Source: Lachnospiraceae bacterium (GTDB lineage Bacteria > Bacillota > Clostridia > Lachnospirales > Lachnospiraceae). Taken from it: a stretch of 64,000 bases of DNA. The number at the start of each line of letters is the position of its first letter. Within the stretch, counting starts at the first letter, position 1. The notes below the pieces were generated by a model. It was given only the letters and a program-made list of their open reading frames with translations, was not told where the DNA came from and did not search any database. A program made the translations under genes and the position numbers. Below are positions 48,456 through 59,270 of the stretch, one piece after another. The DNA lies in the NCBI GenBank assembly GCA_021770755.1, contig JAETQI010000002.1, forward strand, positions 107,973 through 171,972, in the 5' to 3' direction.

Positions 48456-49205
48456 TTAACCTTTCGCTTCCAATACAAGCAGCGGATCGATCACCTGTTC
48501 ATTGTAGATCACCTGGTAATCAAACTGTGTATCGTTTGCATTGATGACCATCAGTGTGTCACGGCTCTGCACCTGCTGTCCTGTCTCCACCTGCACAGTT
48601 ACATCCTGCCGGCACATATAGCGCGACCTGTAGCCATTCCCGTGATCGATCTCGATAACGACCGGATATGTATCGTCCGCCCCCACCGAGGCGACCGTCC
48701 CGTCTCCCGCCACAGTGATGCGGTCCTCCTGCTGCGCACTGATCGAGATGAACGGGTGCTCCTCCGAATAGGATTCCTTTAAGAGCCCTCCCGCCGTACA
48801 GGGATACTGGCTTGGCACAGAGGTATCCTTCCCGGGCGCTTCCTCCGTACTCTGCTCCACCTCGGACATCTCCGCTATCTGCGCCTTTACGATCTCCGCC
48901 TGTCGGTACAGTTCGTTTTCTTCTGTAAGAGCCGCGTTCTGGGCACTCAAAGTCTCTCTTTCACTCTCGAGCCGCTTCACCTGCTGTTCACTTGATGTCA
49001 GCTTCTGCCGGAGTTCGGATTCACTTTTGTAATGCGTCCCAGACCGGTATATGTTCCATACAAATGTGATACAGATCAACAGCATCAGGATAATGATCAG
49101 CCGCAGCGTCTTCAGTGAGAGAAAAAACTGCCTGGTCTCTTTTCCCGTGTTGGAGATCAGAAGAAGCGAAAAAGATTCCTTGCGCCTGTGTTTTTGCTGT
49201 TTCAT
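48456..49205 (-). CDS. Membrane-anchored coiled-coil protein with degenerate M23/LytM-like domain
   Basis: N-terminal basic region, TM, coiled coil, then DGTVASVGADDTYPVVIEIDHGNGYRSRYMCRQDVTVQVETGQQVQSRDTLMVI; metal-binding HxH region absent. Confidence 0.75.
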   Translation of the reverse strand: MKQQKHRRKESFSLLLISNTGKETRQFFLSLKTLRLIIILMLLICITFVWNIYRSGTHYKSESELRQKLTSSEQQVKRLESERETLSAQNAALTEENELYRQAEIVKAQIAEMSEVEQSTEEAPGKDTSVPSQYPCTAGGLLKESYSEEHPFISISAQQEDRITVAGDGTVASVGADDTYPVVIEIDHGNGYRSRYMCRQDVTVQVETGQQVQSRDTLMVINANDTQFDYQVIYNEQVIDPLLVLEAKG

Positions 49206-49327
49206 AAAAATCCCCATTCTACACTAATCATTCAAAAACGCCTCATTGACAATCTACGCCGTAAATCCAGCATTTTGTTCCGAACTATTACAACTATGTT
49301 ACAATTCTATCACAAATCTGCGAAATG

Positions 49328-51157
49328 TCAAACCTTAGATCCGTTTTTCTTTGGGTTTTGTATATCCTGATACATCGACGCCTGCATCCGGCAGATCTCC
49401 CTGTAGCGCTCATTTGTCCCAAGCAGCGCCTCGTGCGTATCAAATCCCAGCACCCTGCCCGCTCCAAGAAACAGAACTTTATCCGCATTGACAACGCTTG
49501 CCATGCGGTGTGTGACAAACAAAACCGTCTTATCCTTTGAGAGTTCCATGAACTTGCCAAACACCAGAAATTCTGTCCCGGGATCCAGCGCCGCGGTCGG
49601 CTCATCCAGGATCAGGATATCGGCATCCATATAAAATGCGCGCGCCAGCGCAAGCTTCTGCCACTGTCCTCCCGATAGTTCCCTGGAATCCCCAAACCGT
49701 TTGCCGAGCATCTGGCCGCAGGATATCTCACCGCCCGCTCCCTCCGCAAAGCCGCTCTGTCTCAATGCCGCCAGAACGTCCTCGTCCGTCTTCTGTGTGC
49801 AAACCTCCGAGAGTGTGACATTTTCACGCACAGTCAGGTCAAATCTGGAAAAATCCTGAAACACGGCGCAGAACTGCTTTCTGTATGACTCGATATCAAA
49901 TTCCTCAAAACAGACTCCGTCAAACTTCACAGTACCGCCGCTCTGCCGATACAATCTTAAGATCAGCTTTACCAGCGTCGATTTTCCCGCGCCGTTCTCC
50001 CCGACAATGGCGATCTTTTCTCCCTTTTTTACCGAAAATGAAACCTTGTCAAGAACCTGCTTTTCGCCTTGCGGATACCGGAAAGACAAGTTCTCGACCT
50101 TCATTTCCCCAAAATCCGTCCATTCCTTTGTCCCGTTAAATCCCGCAGTGTTCTCGATCGCCAGATATGCGAAAAGATCGGACATGTACAGCAACGTGTC
50201 ATAAAGCAGGCTGGAATCCTCCACAAACCTGCTGATCCCCTGGATCGTATAGACAATGGCTGACGTATAGACCAGTATCGTGCCGATATCCAGTCTGTGA
50301 CCGCAGACAGCATAGGTGATCTGACAGAATCCCAGAACGCTGACCGCACCGGTAAGGATCAGAAATACCGAGGCAAAGATCCATTGTCTGATCCTGCCCT
50401 TCTGCACGCTGGCATGGATCCTCCGATATGCACTTCTATATTTATTCTGAAAAAAGCCGTATAAATGATACAGCCGGACCTCTTTGATGTGCTCTGCCGA
50501 CAGCAGCGTCCCGGAATAATAAGCGAGCTTTCTGGAATCCTCACTGTTGGAGACCAGCGTCTCAAATGCCTGTTGCTGTATCTTATAGGAAAGAACACCC
50601 TGCGGGATCAGCGCGGTAAAAAGCAGCGCCGCAATGACTGGCTGAAAAGAACATAGCAGGACAAACATGGACACCAGCGATACCACGTTCATCATCAGGC
50701 TTGACCCAAATACAAGCAGATTGACTGGACGCCAGCTCGATTCACTGCTCAGCAGGCTGAGCTGATCGCGAAATCCGCTGTCCTCATAATGATCGATCGT
50801 CTGGAGCTTCTCCGACTGCTCCATAATACTGAAATTGAGCCTGTACGTAAGCCGGTCAGTCAACTGCCCCTGCACAAACGTGACCATCGGCGATGCCAGA
50901 TTACCCGCGACAAACGCGATCCCCCACACTGCCAGCAGCAGTGACAGCCGATTCGGATGCCCGGACTGTACCTGGCTGATGATCCTGTTTGTGAGATACA
51001 ACGTCACGGTGGGCAGCAATGCCTGTACAGGGATCAGCAGCAGCAATGCCGCTGTCAGTTTCCCTGATGACCCGCAGACAAACTGAAAACTTTTGATATA
51101 TAACTTTAGATAATGTAAGACGGATTGGAACTTTTTCATCTTCATGCACTCCTTCAT
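49328..51157 (-). CDS. ABC transporter, fused permease/ATPase
   Basis: IAIVGENGAGKSTLVKLILRLYR; RELSGGQWQKLALARAFYMDADILILDEPTAALDP. Confidence 0.92.
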   Translation of the reverse strand: MKECMKMKKFQSVLHYLKLYIKSFQFVCGSSGKLTAALLLLIPVQALLPTVTLYLTNRIISQVQSGHPNRLSLLLAVWGIAFVAGNLASPMVTFVQGQLTDRLTYRLNFSIMEQSEKLQTIDHYEDSGFRDQLSLLSSESSWRPVNLLVFGSSLMMNVVSLVSMFVLLCSFQPVIAALLFTALIPQGVLSYKIQQQAFETLVSNSEDSRKLAYYSGTLLSAEHIKEVRLYHLYGFFQNKYRSAYRRIHASVQKGRIRQWIFASVFLILTGAVSVLGFCQITYAVCGHRLDIGTILVYTSAIVYTIQGISRFVEDSSLLYDTLLYMSDLFAYLAIENTAGFNGTKEWTDFGEMKVENLSFRYPQGEKQVLDKVSFSVKKGEKIAIVGENGAGKSTLVKLILRLYRQSGGTVKFDGVCFEEFDIESYRKQFCAVFQDFSRFDLTVRENVTLSEVCTQKTDEDVLAALRQSGFAEGAGGEISCGQMLGKRFGDSRELSGGQWQKLALARAFYMDADILILDEPTAALDPGTEFLVFGKFMELSKDKTVLFVTHRMASVVNADKVLFLGAGRVLGFDTHEALLGTNERYREICRMQASMYQDIQNPKKNGSKV

Positions 51158-51404
51158 CTAATAAATCAAGTTTTTAGGAAAATGCACTCAAAATCTCCAC
51201 GCAAAAAAGAGGCCGGAAACCGAGGGCATGATCCACTCATGGTAACACAAAAACGCCGGCATCGTTAATGCCTTGTCTGTCACGTTTTTTGTTTGCCACA
51301 GCAGACTATACCCTCATGTTCGTACCTCTCTTTCTCTTACTTGTCTCTATCATAACATGCCGGATCGATCTCGTCAATCTTTCCGATCCGTATATCCGCA
51401 TTTA

Positions 51405-54299
51405 CTACTTTGCTTTTTTCGCCCGCTCCAGCATCCTTTTCACATAGATGCCCGTATAAGATTCAGGGCACTTGGCAATGTGCTCCGGCGTTCCTTCCGC
51501 GATCACCGTGCCGCCGCCGTCCCCGCCCTCCGGACCGATATCGATGATGTAGTCCGCGGTCTTGATCACGTCCAGGTTGTGCTCGATGACGATCACCGTG
51601 TTGCCGCCCTCCGCAAGACGCTGCAGGATCTCGACCAGCTTGTGCACATCCGCGAAGTGAAGCCCTGTCGTCGGCTCGTCCAGGATATAGATCGTCTTGC
51701 CGGTGCTCCGGCGGCTTAACTCCGTCGCGAGCTTGATGCGCTGCGCCTCGCCGCCGGAGAGCGTCGTCGAGGGCTGTCCCAGCCTGATATAAGAGAGCCC
51801 CACATCATATAAAGTCTCGATCTTTCTTTTAATAGAAGGAACAGGTTCAAAGAACGTCATCGCCTCCTCGACGGTCATGTCCAGCACATCGTAGATGCTC
51901 TTTCCCTTGTATTTCACATCGAGCGTCTCCCGGTTGTAGCGCTTTCCCTGGCAGACCTCGCACGGCACATACACATCCGGCAGGAAATGCATCTCGATCT
52001 TGATGATGCCGTCACCGCCGCACGCCTCGCACCGTCCGCCCTTGACATTAAAGCTAAAACGCCCCTTGCTGTAGCCCTTCGCCTTCGCGTCGACAGTCGA
52101 GGCAAACAGGTCACGGATCTGATCAAACACGCCCGTGTAAGTCGCCGGATTCGACCGCGGCGTCCTGCCGATCGGCGACTGGTCGATGGCGATCACCTTG
52201 TCGAGCTGATCCACCCCTTCTATTTTCTTGAACTTGCCCGGAATGGTGCGCGCCCGGTTCAGTTGTTTTGCCAGATATTTGTACAGGATCTCATTGACAA
52301 GGGAGGATTTGCCGGAACCGGACACCCCTGTCACACAGGTGAACACGCCAAGCGGAAACTTCACATCGATATTTTTGAGGTTGTTCTCCGCCGCTCCTTT
52401 CACCGTAAGCCACCCCGTCGGTTTTCTCCTTGCCGCCGGCACGGGAATCCGTATCTTCCCGCTCAGATACTGTCCCGTGATGGATTCCGGCACCTGCATG
52501 ATCTCCTGCGCCGTTCCCTGCGCGATCACTTCCCCGCCGTGTTCCCCGGCGCCGGGTCCGATGTCGATCACATGGTCCGCCGCCAGCATGGTATCCTCGT
52601 CATGCTCCACGACGAGCAACGTATTGCCAAGTCCCTGCAGATTGCGCAGTGCAGCCAGCAGCTTGTCATTATCCCGCTGGTGCAGGCCGATGCTGGGCTC
52701 GTCCAGGATATAGCACACGCCGACTAGTCCGGAACCGATCTGCGTCGCCAGACGGATGCGCTGTGCCTCACCGCCCGACAGGGAAGCGGTTCCCCTGGAC
52801 AGACACAGATATTCAAGCCCGACGCTTGCAAGAAATCCCACCCTCGCGCGGATCTCTTTTAAAATGCGCTTTCCGATCAACTGCTGCTGTTTTGTCAGCT
52901 CCATCGTGTCCAGAAAATTGTACAGGTTGCTGATCGACATGGAGGTGATCTCGTAGATATTCTTATCGCAGACTGTCACCGCCAGGGAAGTCTTTTTCAG
53001 ACGTCTCCCGCCGCACTCCTTGCAGGGCGTGATGCGCATGAACGTCTCGTACTCCTGTTTGATGCCCTCGGACGCAGTTTCCCGGTATCTGCGCTCCACG
53101 TTTTTGAGCAGACCCTCAAATGCGACAGGATACGTTCCCTCCCCGCGCTGTCCCTTGTAATGAACTGTCACTTCCCTGCCATTTGTCCCGTTCACCAGCA
53201 CGTTTTTCACTTTGTCTGACAGCTCCTCAAACGGTGTGTCGAGAGAGAAATCGTACTCCTTGCACAGCGCCTGCAGGATCGCATTCGTAAAGCTTCCCTT
53301 GTCCGCGCACGACTGCCAGCCCATGACCGTGATCGCCCCCTGGTTGATGCTGAGGCTTTTGTCCGGTATGATCAGGTCGATGTCAAACTCCATCTTGTAT
53401 CCAAGTCCGAAGCACTCCGGACAGGCGCCGAACGGATTGTTGAACGAAAAGCTCCTCGGCTCCACCTCGTCAATGCTGATATTGCAGTCGGGGCAGGCAA
53501 AGCTGTCGGAGAAATTCATCATCTCGCCGTCGATCACATCGACCATCAGCAGTCCGTCAGAGAGCGCCATGACATTCTCGATGGAGTCTGTCAGTCTCCT
53601 CTCGATCCCCTCCTTCACCGCGATCCTGTCCACGATGATCTCGATATTGTGCTTGATATTTTTCTCCAGCTTGATCTCCTCGGACAGATCGTACAGATTG
53701 CCGTCGATGCGGACGCGCACATATCCGCTCTTCTTTGCGCGGTCAAGCACCTTGGCGTGCTCGCCCTTCCTGCCGCGCACGACCGGTGCGAGCAACTGGA
53801 GTTTCGTGCCCTGCGGCAGCTCCATGATCTGGTCTACCATCTGGTCGATCGTCTGGCGCCTGATCTCCCTGCCGCAGTTTGGACAGTGCGGGATCCCGAT
53901 GCGCGCATACAGAAGCCTGAAATAATCATAGATCTCTGTCACCGTACCGACCGTCGAGCGCGGATTGCGGTTTGTGGACTTCTGGTCGATCGAGATCGCC
54001 GGCGACAAACCGTCTATGCGCTCCACATTCGGCTTTTCCATCTGTCCCAGAAACTGTCTGGCGTAAGAGGAGAGCGACTCCATATACCGCCGCTGCCCCT
54101 CCGCGTAGATCGTGTCAAATGCCAGGGAGGACTTGCCGGAACCGGACAGTCCCGTCAGCACCACAAACTTGTTTCTGGGAATATCCAGATCGATGTTTTT
54201 CAGATTGTGCTCATTCGCCCCGCGAATCTTAATGACTTCTCCCTTTGGAAGCATTTTCAGTTGTTCTCTGTCCATCTTCGTACCATACCTTTCCACCAT
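51405..54299 (-). CDS. uvrA: UvrA, excinuclease ABC subunit A
   Basis: [65 protein letters not shown]; start may be 54275. Confidence 0.97.
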   Translation of the reverse strand: MVERYGTKMDREQLKMLPKGEVIKIRGANEHNLKNIDLDIPRNKFVVLTGLSGSGKSSLAFDTIYAEGQRRYMESLSSYARQFLGQMEKPNVERIDGLSPAISIDQKSTNRNPRSTVGTVTEIYDYFRLLYARIGIPHCPNCGREIRRQTIDQMVDQIMELPQGTKLQLLAPVVRGRKGEHAKVLDRAKKSGYVRVRIDGNLYDLSEEIKLEKNIKHNIEIIVDRIAVKEGIERRLTDSIENVMALSDGLLMVDVIDGEMMNFSDSFACPDCNISIDEVEPRSFSFNNPFGACPECFGLGYKMEFDIDLIIPDKSLSINQGAITVMGWQSCADKGSFTNAILQALCKEYDFSLDTPFEELSDKVKNVLVNGTNGREVTVHYKGQRGEGTYPVAFEGLLKNVERRYRETASEGIKQEYETFMRITPCKECGGRRLKKTSLAVTVCDKNIYEITSMSISNLYNFLDTMELTKQQQLIGKRILKEIRARVGFLASVGLEYLCLSRGTASLSGGEAQRIRLATQIGSGLVGVCYILDEPSIGLHQRDNDKLLAALRNLQGLGNTLLVVEHDEDTMLAADHVIDIGPGAGEHGGEVIAQGTAQEIMQVPESITGQYLSGKIRIPVPAARRKPTGWLTVKGAAENNLKNIDVKFPLGVFTCVTGVSGSGKSSLVNEILYKYLAKQLNRARTIPGKFKKIEGVDQLDKVIAIDQSPIGRTPRSNPATYTGVFDQIRDLFASTVDAKAKGYSKGRFSFNVKGGRCEACGGDGIIKIEMHFLPDVYVPCEVCQGKRYNRETLDVKYKGKSIYDVLDMTVEEAMTFFEPVPSIKRKIETLYDVGLSYIRLGQPSTTLSGGEAQRIKLATELSRRSTGKTIYILDEPTTGLHFADVHKLVEILQRLAEGGNTVIVIEHNLDVIKTADYIIDIGPEGGDGGGTVIAEGTPEHIAKCPESYTGIYVKRMLERAKKAK

Positions 54300-54365
54300 T
54301 CTATTTCACTGTTTTGTGCTTTTATTTTCCTTTCGTCAACATGCTGCTGTTTTGTTGTCCGCAAT

Positions 54366-56357
54366 TCACAGCCCGCCTGTCATCTCCTGTAGCTGTTTCT
54401 TGAGCTCCATCATCTTGTCGCGCAGCTCCATCGCCGCCTCAAAGTTGAGGTCGGCAGCCGCCTTGCGCATATTTTTCTCGACAGTATCGATCAGTTTTTT
54501 CAGTTCCTTCTCATTCATGGACTCGGGATCTTTTGCAAACTTCTGCTCTTCCTTTGCCACTGCCTTAGAGATGCTGATCAGGTCGCGCACCGCCTTCTTG
54601 ATCGTCTGCGGCGTGATGCCGTGCTCTTCGTTATATTTCTGCTGGATCGCGCGCCTTCTGGCGGTCTCGTCCAGCGTCACCTGCATGGAATCCGTGATCG
54701 TATCGGCGTACATGACTACATGCCCTTCTGCATTTCTCGCCGCCCGCCCGACAGTCTGGATCAGGGAGGTCGCAGAGCGCAGAAATCCCTCCTTGTCCGC
54801 ATCAAGAACCGCCACCAGCGATATCTCGGGTATATCGAGTCCTTCACGCAGCAGGTTGATGCCGACGAGCACGTCAAACACGTCAAGACGCATATCACGG
54901 ATGATCTGGGCGCGCTCGAGCGTGTCGATATCCGAGTGCAGATACTTCACACGGACACCCACCTCGGACATATATTTCGTCAGATCTTCCGCCATGCGCT
55001 TTGTCAGCGTCGTCACCAGCACTTTGTTGTGCTTTGCCGTCTCCGCGTTGATCCTCGCGATCAGATCGTCGATCTGCCCCTCCACAGGATGGATCTCGAT
55101 CTCCGGGTCGAGCAGTCCTGTCGGCCGGATGATCTGTTCCGTGCGCAGCAGCTCATGCTGTCTCTCATACTCATTGGGCGTCGCGGACACGAAGAGCATC
55201 TGGTCGATCTTCTCCTCAAACTCCTCAAACCGCAGCGGTCTGTTGTCCAGCGCGGACGGAAGACGGAAACCGTACTCTACGAGCGTGTTCTTCCGCGAGC
55301 GGTCGCCGGCGTACATGCCGCGGATCTGCGGGATCGTCATGTGCGACTCGTCGATGATGATCAGGAAATCATCCGTAAAGAAATCCATCAGACAGTACGG
55401 CGGTTCCCCCTCTTTGGTTCCGTTCAGATGCCTCGAGTAATTCTCGATCCCGGAGCAGAATCCGGTCTCGCGCAGCATTTCGATATCAAAGTTTGTCCGC
55501 TCCGACACCCGCTGCGCCTCGAGCAGCTTGTCCTCACTCTTAAAATAGCGCACGCGTTCCTTCATCTCCGCCTCGATGGCATCGCACGCCTTGGCGATCC
55601 GCTCCGGCGCGACGACATAGTGCGACGCAGGAAAGATCGTGGTGTGCTCCAGCGTGGCATTGACCTTGTTCGTGACCGGATCGACCTCCGCGATGCGGTC
55701 GATCTCATCACCGAAAAATTCCACCCGGATCCAGTATTCGCCGCCCTGTGCGGGGTGAATGTCAACCACATCGCCGTGTACGCGGAAACGCCCTCTGTCA
55801 AGCTCCATATCGTTGCGGTCATACTGCATCTCGATCAGGGCGCGTATCACCTCGTCCCTGTCCTTTGTCATGCCCGGCCGCAGGGATAACATCATCCCCT
55901 GATATTCGTCGGGACTTCCCAGACCATAGATGCAGGAAACGCTGGCGACGACCACGACATCCCTGCGTTCTGTCAGTGATGCTGTTGCAGACAGCCGCAG
56001 CTTGTCGATCTCGTCATTTACAGCGGAATCCTTTGCGATATAAGTGTCCGATGACGGGATATACGCCTCCGGCTGATAGTAATCGTAGTAGGACACAAAA
56101 TATTCTACCGCATTTTCAGGGAAAAATTCCTTGAATTCGCCATAGAGCTGCCCTGCAAGAGTCTTATTGTGCGCGATCACCAGAGTCGGCTTCTGCAGCG
56201 CCTGTATGATGTTTGCCATCGTGAAAGTCTTACCGGAACCTGTGACACCCAGCAAAGTCTGAAACTGGTTGCCTTCCTGAAAGCCCTTCACGAGCTCCGC
56301 GATCGCCTCGGGCTGGTCGCCCGTCGGCTGGTATTCACTGTGCAGTTTGAACAACAT
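54366..56357 (-). CDS. uvrB: UvrB, excinuclease ABC subunit B
   Basis: [101 protein letters not shown]. Confidence 0.97.
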   Translation of the reverse strand: MLFKLHSEYQPTGDQPEAIAELVKGFQEGNQFQTLLGVTGSGKTFTMANIIQALQKPTLVIAHNKTLAGQLYGEFKEFFPENAVEYFVSYYDYYQPEAYIPSSDTYIAKDSAVNDEIDKLRLSATASLTERRDVVVVASVSCIYGLGSPDEYQGMMLSLRPGMTKDRDEVIRALIEMQYDRNDMELDRGRFRVHGDVVDIHPAQGGEYWIRVEFFGDEIDRIAEVDPVTNKVNATLEHTTIFPASHYVVAPERIAKACDAIEAEMKERVRYFKSEDKLLEAQRVSERTNFDIEMLRETGFCSGIENYSRHLNGTKEGEPPYCLMDFFTDDFLIIIDESHMTIPQIRGMYAGDRSRKNTLVEYGFRLPSALDNRPLRFEEFEEKIDQMLFVSATPNEYERQHELLRTEQIIRPTGLLDPEIEIHPVEGQIDDLIARINAETAKHNKVLVTTLTKRMAEDLTKYMSEVGVRVKYLHSDIDTLERAQIIRDMRLDVFDVLVGINLLREGLDIPEISLVAVLDADKEGFLRSATSLIQTVGRAARNAEGHVVMYADTITDSMQVTLDETARRRAIQQKYNEEHGITPQTIKKAVRDLISISKAVAKEEQKFAKDPESMNEKELKKLIDTVEKNMRKAAADLNFEAAMELRDKMMELKKQLQEMTGGL

Positions 56358-56579
56358 AAGACAAAATCACCTCCATGATTTTAATGTGAATAAAGTATCC
56401 GCATCAACCCCAAAAGTACTTTTGATTATAACACACGAACTTGTCTTTGTACAGAGAAAAGAAGATATTTTCGGAACTTTTGTTTGTCACCTGTTATTAT
56501 TTCCTTGTATACGCAGTTTCTCAAAGATACAGATTTCCCCTGCTTCTCCGGCAGGCACTTCCCTCCCTTTCTGGTCCAG

Positions 56580-56604
56580 AATCCGCATATCCACACCTTT
56601 TACC
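56580..56604. repeat. 25-bp direct repeat, copy 1 (followed by 16-bp palindrome TACCGTTGCAACGGTA at 56601-56616)
   Basis: AATCCGCATATCCACACCTTTTACC, 22/25 identical to 57681-57705. Confidence 0.6.
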
Positions 56605-56675
56605 GTTGCAACGGTAATAAATAGCGCACACCATGATATCCAGCCTTTTTATCTCCACTATCCTCCATCATACAA

Positions 56676-56707
56676 AATCCCCAGGGAAATCATATTCCTT
56701 GGGGATT
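56676..56707 (-). terminator. Rho-independent terminator downstream of the PD-(D/E)XK-like gene
   Basis: Minus strand AATCCCCA-AGGAA-tatga-TTTCC-CTGGGGATT TTGT. Confidence 0.7.
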
Positions 56708-56735
56708 GACATCAAATATCTTATTTTCATTTACG

Positions 56736-57554
56736 TTATTTACCCATAGCTGTACGCATTGGTATTATCTGATCCAATGTACAATTTAATTCTCTTATAA
56801 TAGTATCATTGTCCTTACCAGCCATAAGAGCGCTTACTATTTGAGCCATCATATTTCGTTCTTCTTCAACTTTTTTATTTACCTCTGGTTTCATCAATTC
56901 CATCAATGCCGATGCCATAATATCATCCTCCTTTATCTTTTCAAACAACTTTACGTTTGCAGACGAAAGTACATCTACGACGGTCTCTGCAAGCCGCTTG
57001 TTCTCGCCTTGTGGCATAGCATAGGCCGTAGATATAACATCCCTTGCTTTCGATTCTGTCAGCTTGTCAGTAAGGGCAGATAACCATCTGAAATTGTCAT
57101 TATCAATCTCTTCTGTTATTATAACCTGACATTTGATAAACTGCAGATCAGAAATATCATAAATGCCCTGGTGTCTCCTGCTATATCGGATACCCTGTCT
57201 GTCAAACCATTTAAGCAGATTGAAATGGCTCTTGCTGACAACCATAGATAATGTAACATCCATAGTCCTGTGTCTATCGTAATAATAGTACACATATGAC
57301 ATGGCCTGATACAGCCCATATTCATTGTACCCATGATCCGTCGGACTTTTGTATTCAAGGATATTGTTGTCTCCGAAAAATTCGCCTATATGATTATCTA
57401 TTTTTACATCAGATGATTTATGAATAATCAGCAGATCCACCCTAAGCGGATCTACATTCAAATTATGTTCATCATGGAACTCTAATGCCGGATTGTCTCT
57501 AAGTTCCAAACGCATTGCGGCACAAAACGCCGGATGCCATTCTGTCTTTTCCAT
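56736..57554 (-). CDS. PD-(D/E)XK-like (Rpn-type) putative nuclease/transposase-family protein
   Basis: DLLIIHKSSDVK...GEFFGDNNILEYKSPTDHGYNEYGLYQAMSYVYYYYD (D...ExK pattern); ATG 57554 with GAGGTGGG RBS. Confidence 0.65.
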   Translation of the reverse strand: MEKTEWHPAFCAAMRLELRDNPALEFHDEHNLNVDPLRVDLLIIHKSSDVKIDNHIGEFFGDNNILEYKSPTDHGYNEYGLYQAMSYVYYYYDRHRTMDVTLSMVVSKSHFNLLKWFDRQGIRYSRRHQGIYDISDLQFIKCQVIITEEIDNDNFRWLSALTDKLTESKARDVISTAYAMPQGENKRLAETVVDVLSSANVKLFEKIKEDDIMASALMELMKPEVNKKVEEERNMMAQIVSALMAGKDNDTIIRELNCTLDQIIPMRTAMGK

Positions 57555-57680
57555 CGAGCCCACCTCTTCACCATTGTATTTCAATTTTACCACATTTAGC
57601 AATATTGCACAATCTGATTTTTGCTCCTATTATTTCAAATGCTCTGCCTCTGTCCACTACGTCACTATTAGCATATACCC

Positions 57681-57705
57681 AATCCGGATACCCACACCCT
57701 TTACC
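57681..57705. repeat. 25-bp direct repeat, copy 2 (followed by TACCGGACGGTA inverted repeat)
   Basis: AATCCGGATACCCACACCCTTTACC, 22/25 identical to 56580-56604. Confidence 0.6.
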
Positions 57706-57794
57706 GGACGGTACGCCCCACCGGCCAGAACTTCCCCGCCGTTACGGGCAGGCAGAAGCGGGGGCAAATCGGAGCTGCCCCTGTCGCTTACCCC

Positions 57795-57883
57795 GCGAGG
57801 GTCTGATTGTGCGCGATCACCAGAGTCGGCTTCTGCAGTGCCTGTATGATATCTGCCATCGTGAAGGTCTTGCCGGAGCCTGT
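57795..57883 (-). pseudogene. uvrB relic (Walker A region)
   Basis: 80/89 nt identical to uvrB 56155-56243; translates as [30 protein letters not shown] then TAA. Confidence 0.88.
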
Positions 57884-57890
57884 TCGGATC

Positions 57891-59270
57891 CTACTCGCCA
57901 ACCGCCTTGTTTGTCAGCATGGTGTAATTGAGTTTTGCCATGCTGACACCGCCCATGTGTGTCTCCTTCTCTCCCAGACGCAGCACCTTATTCTGCCCCT
58001 TTTCCACCGGCAGCCACCTGGTCAGGCCCGTCCCGTTCGGGTCACCGGTCCTGGCAAAGTTCGTCAGATACGTACTCATCTGACGGCTGAGCGCATAATC
58101 CTTGTCCGTCATCGGACGCCAGCAGTTCTTCAAGGTTCCAAACCAGTACCACAGATCGCTGCTGTGCCATGCCCCGTTCTCGTCACCGGGAAGCATTCTG
58201 TCAAAAAACCAGGCATAGCTTAGCTGCTTTCCCTGATCAGCCTGCTGGCGGCACCAGTCTTTTGCCATTTTGAAGATAAATGGCGGCATGACATCGTGGC
58301 TGGTAGAGCCCATCATGTACGGAATATTTTTCTGCTCCCCGCTCTGCGCCGACTCCACAGAACTTTTGGTGAGCAGGCAGGAATCCATACACGGCCCCAT
58401 CATCTGTGACATCCTGGGCTGGGCAGCTTTCTCCTCCTGCCATGCTGCAAACAGCTTCTCCGGGCTGATCTTGCGAAACGCAGCCAGCGAGCTGCAGCCG
58501 GCACGCTCCATCACCTTCTGCCAAAACGGGTACTGCTTGTCGTAAGGCGCCGCTACGGGAAGCATTTTGCTGACACCGCCGCCGCTGCTCATAACCGCCT
58601 TGGCGAACAGATCATCCGTCAGCGGGCTGACACAGAGCAACTGCACGCTCATCGCCCCGGCACTCTGCCCCATGACTGTCACGTTCCCGGCATCTCCGCC
58701 AAAAGCGCCAATGTTTCTCTGAACCCACTTTAACGCAGCGATCTGGTCAAACAACCCGTAATTTCCGCAGTGCCCCGCCTCCCCGGCAAGCTCGGGCAGA
58801 CACAGAAATCCCATCGGGCCAAGGCGGTAGTTGATCGTCACGGCAACAACGCCCTGCGTCGGCCACACCGGACCGTCAAAATGTTTCTCATGTCCGCATC
58901 CGCCTGTAAAACCGCCGCCATGAATGTAGAGCAGCACCGGCAGCTTGCTGTCCGGCGAAGCATCCGCCGGTGTCCATATATTCAGGAACAGACAGTCCTC
59001 ATCGTAAGCATACTGCTCACCTTTGCGAAACTCGTTGTAATAAAAAGCTTTCTCCGGCACAGCCGCCTCGTCGTAAAAAGCTCTCGGCTGATAGCTGCAG
59101 GCGCCATATCTGGCAGCATCATACACTCCGTCCCAGCGCTCCACAACCTGCGGATACGCCCACCGTCCCGCCGTCGCAAAACGGATCCCCTTAAAGGAGA
59201 CTACGCCCGGATACTGGCAGGAAGTTCCCCTGATCTCACCACAAGGTGTCATTATCTGTTCCTTTATCAT
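57891..59270 (-). CDS. Type-B carboxylesterase/lipase family protein
   Basis: [56 protein letters not shown]. Confidence 0.93.
   Translation of the reverse strand: MIKEQIMTPCGEIRGTSCQYPGVVSFKGIRFATAGRWAYPQVVERWDGVYDAARYGACSYQPRAFYDEAAVPEKAFYYNEFRKGEQYAYDEDCLFLNIWTPADASPDSKLPVLLYIHGGGFTGGCGHEKHFDGPVWPTQGVVAVTINYRLGPMGFLCLPELAGEAGHCGNYGLFDQIAALKWVQRNIGAFGGDAGNVTVMGQSAGAMSVQLLCVSPLTDDLFAKAVMSSGGGVSKMLPVAAPYDKQYPFWQKVMERAGCSSLAAFRKISPEKLFAAWQEEKAAQPRMSQMMGPCMDSCLLTKSSVESAQSGEQKNIPYMMGSTSHDVMPPFIFKMAKDWCRQQADQGKQLSYAWFFDRMLPGDENGAWHSSDLWYWFGTLKNCWRPMTDKDYALSRQMSTYLTNFARTGDPNGTGLTRWLPVEKGQNKVLRLGEKETHMGGVSMAKLNYTMLTNKAVGE

Noticed and set aside
51258-51272. GGCATTAACGATGCC hairpin between uvrA and the ABC transporter gene
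   Set aside because: Only a 5-bp stem with a weak T-rich stretch; too weak to call a terminator.
54112-55889. Long + strand ORFs (442 and 422 aa) opposite uvrB
   Set aside because: Antisense shadows of a highly conserved gene with low-complexity translated composition; not supported as coding.
56490-56620. Minus-strand translation KGVDMRILDQKGREVPAGEAGEICIFEKL upstream of uvrB, resembling part of an AMP-dependent acyl-CoA synthetase
   Set aside because: Only about 30 residues with no start or catalytic motifs; may be a gene remnant but too short to call without a search.
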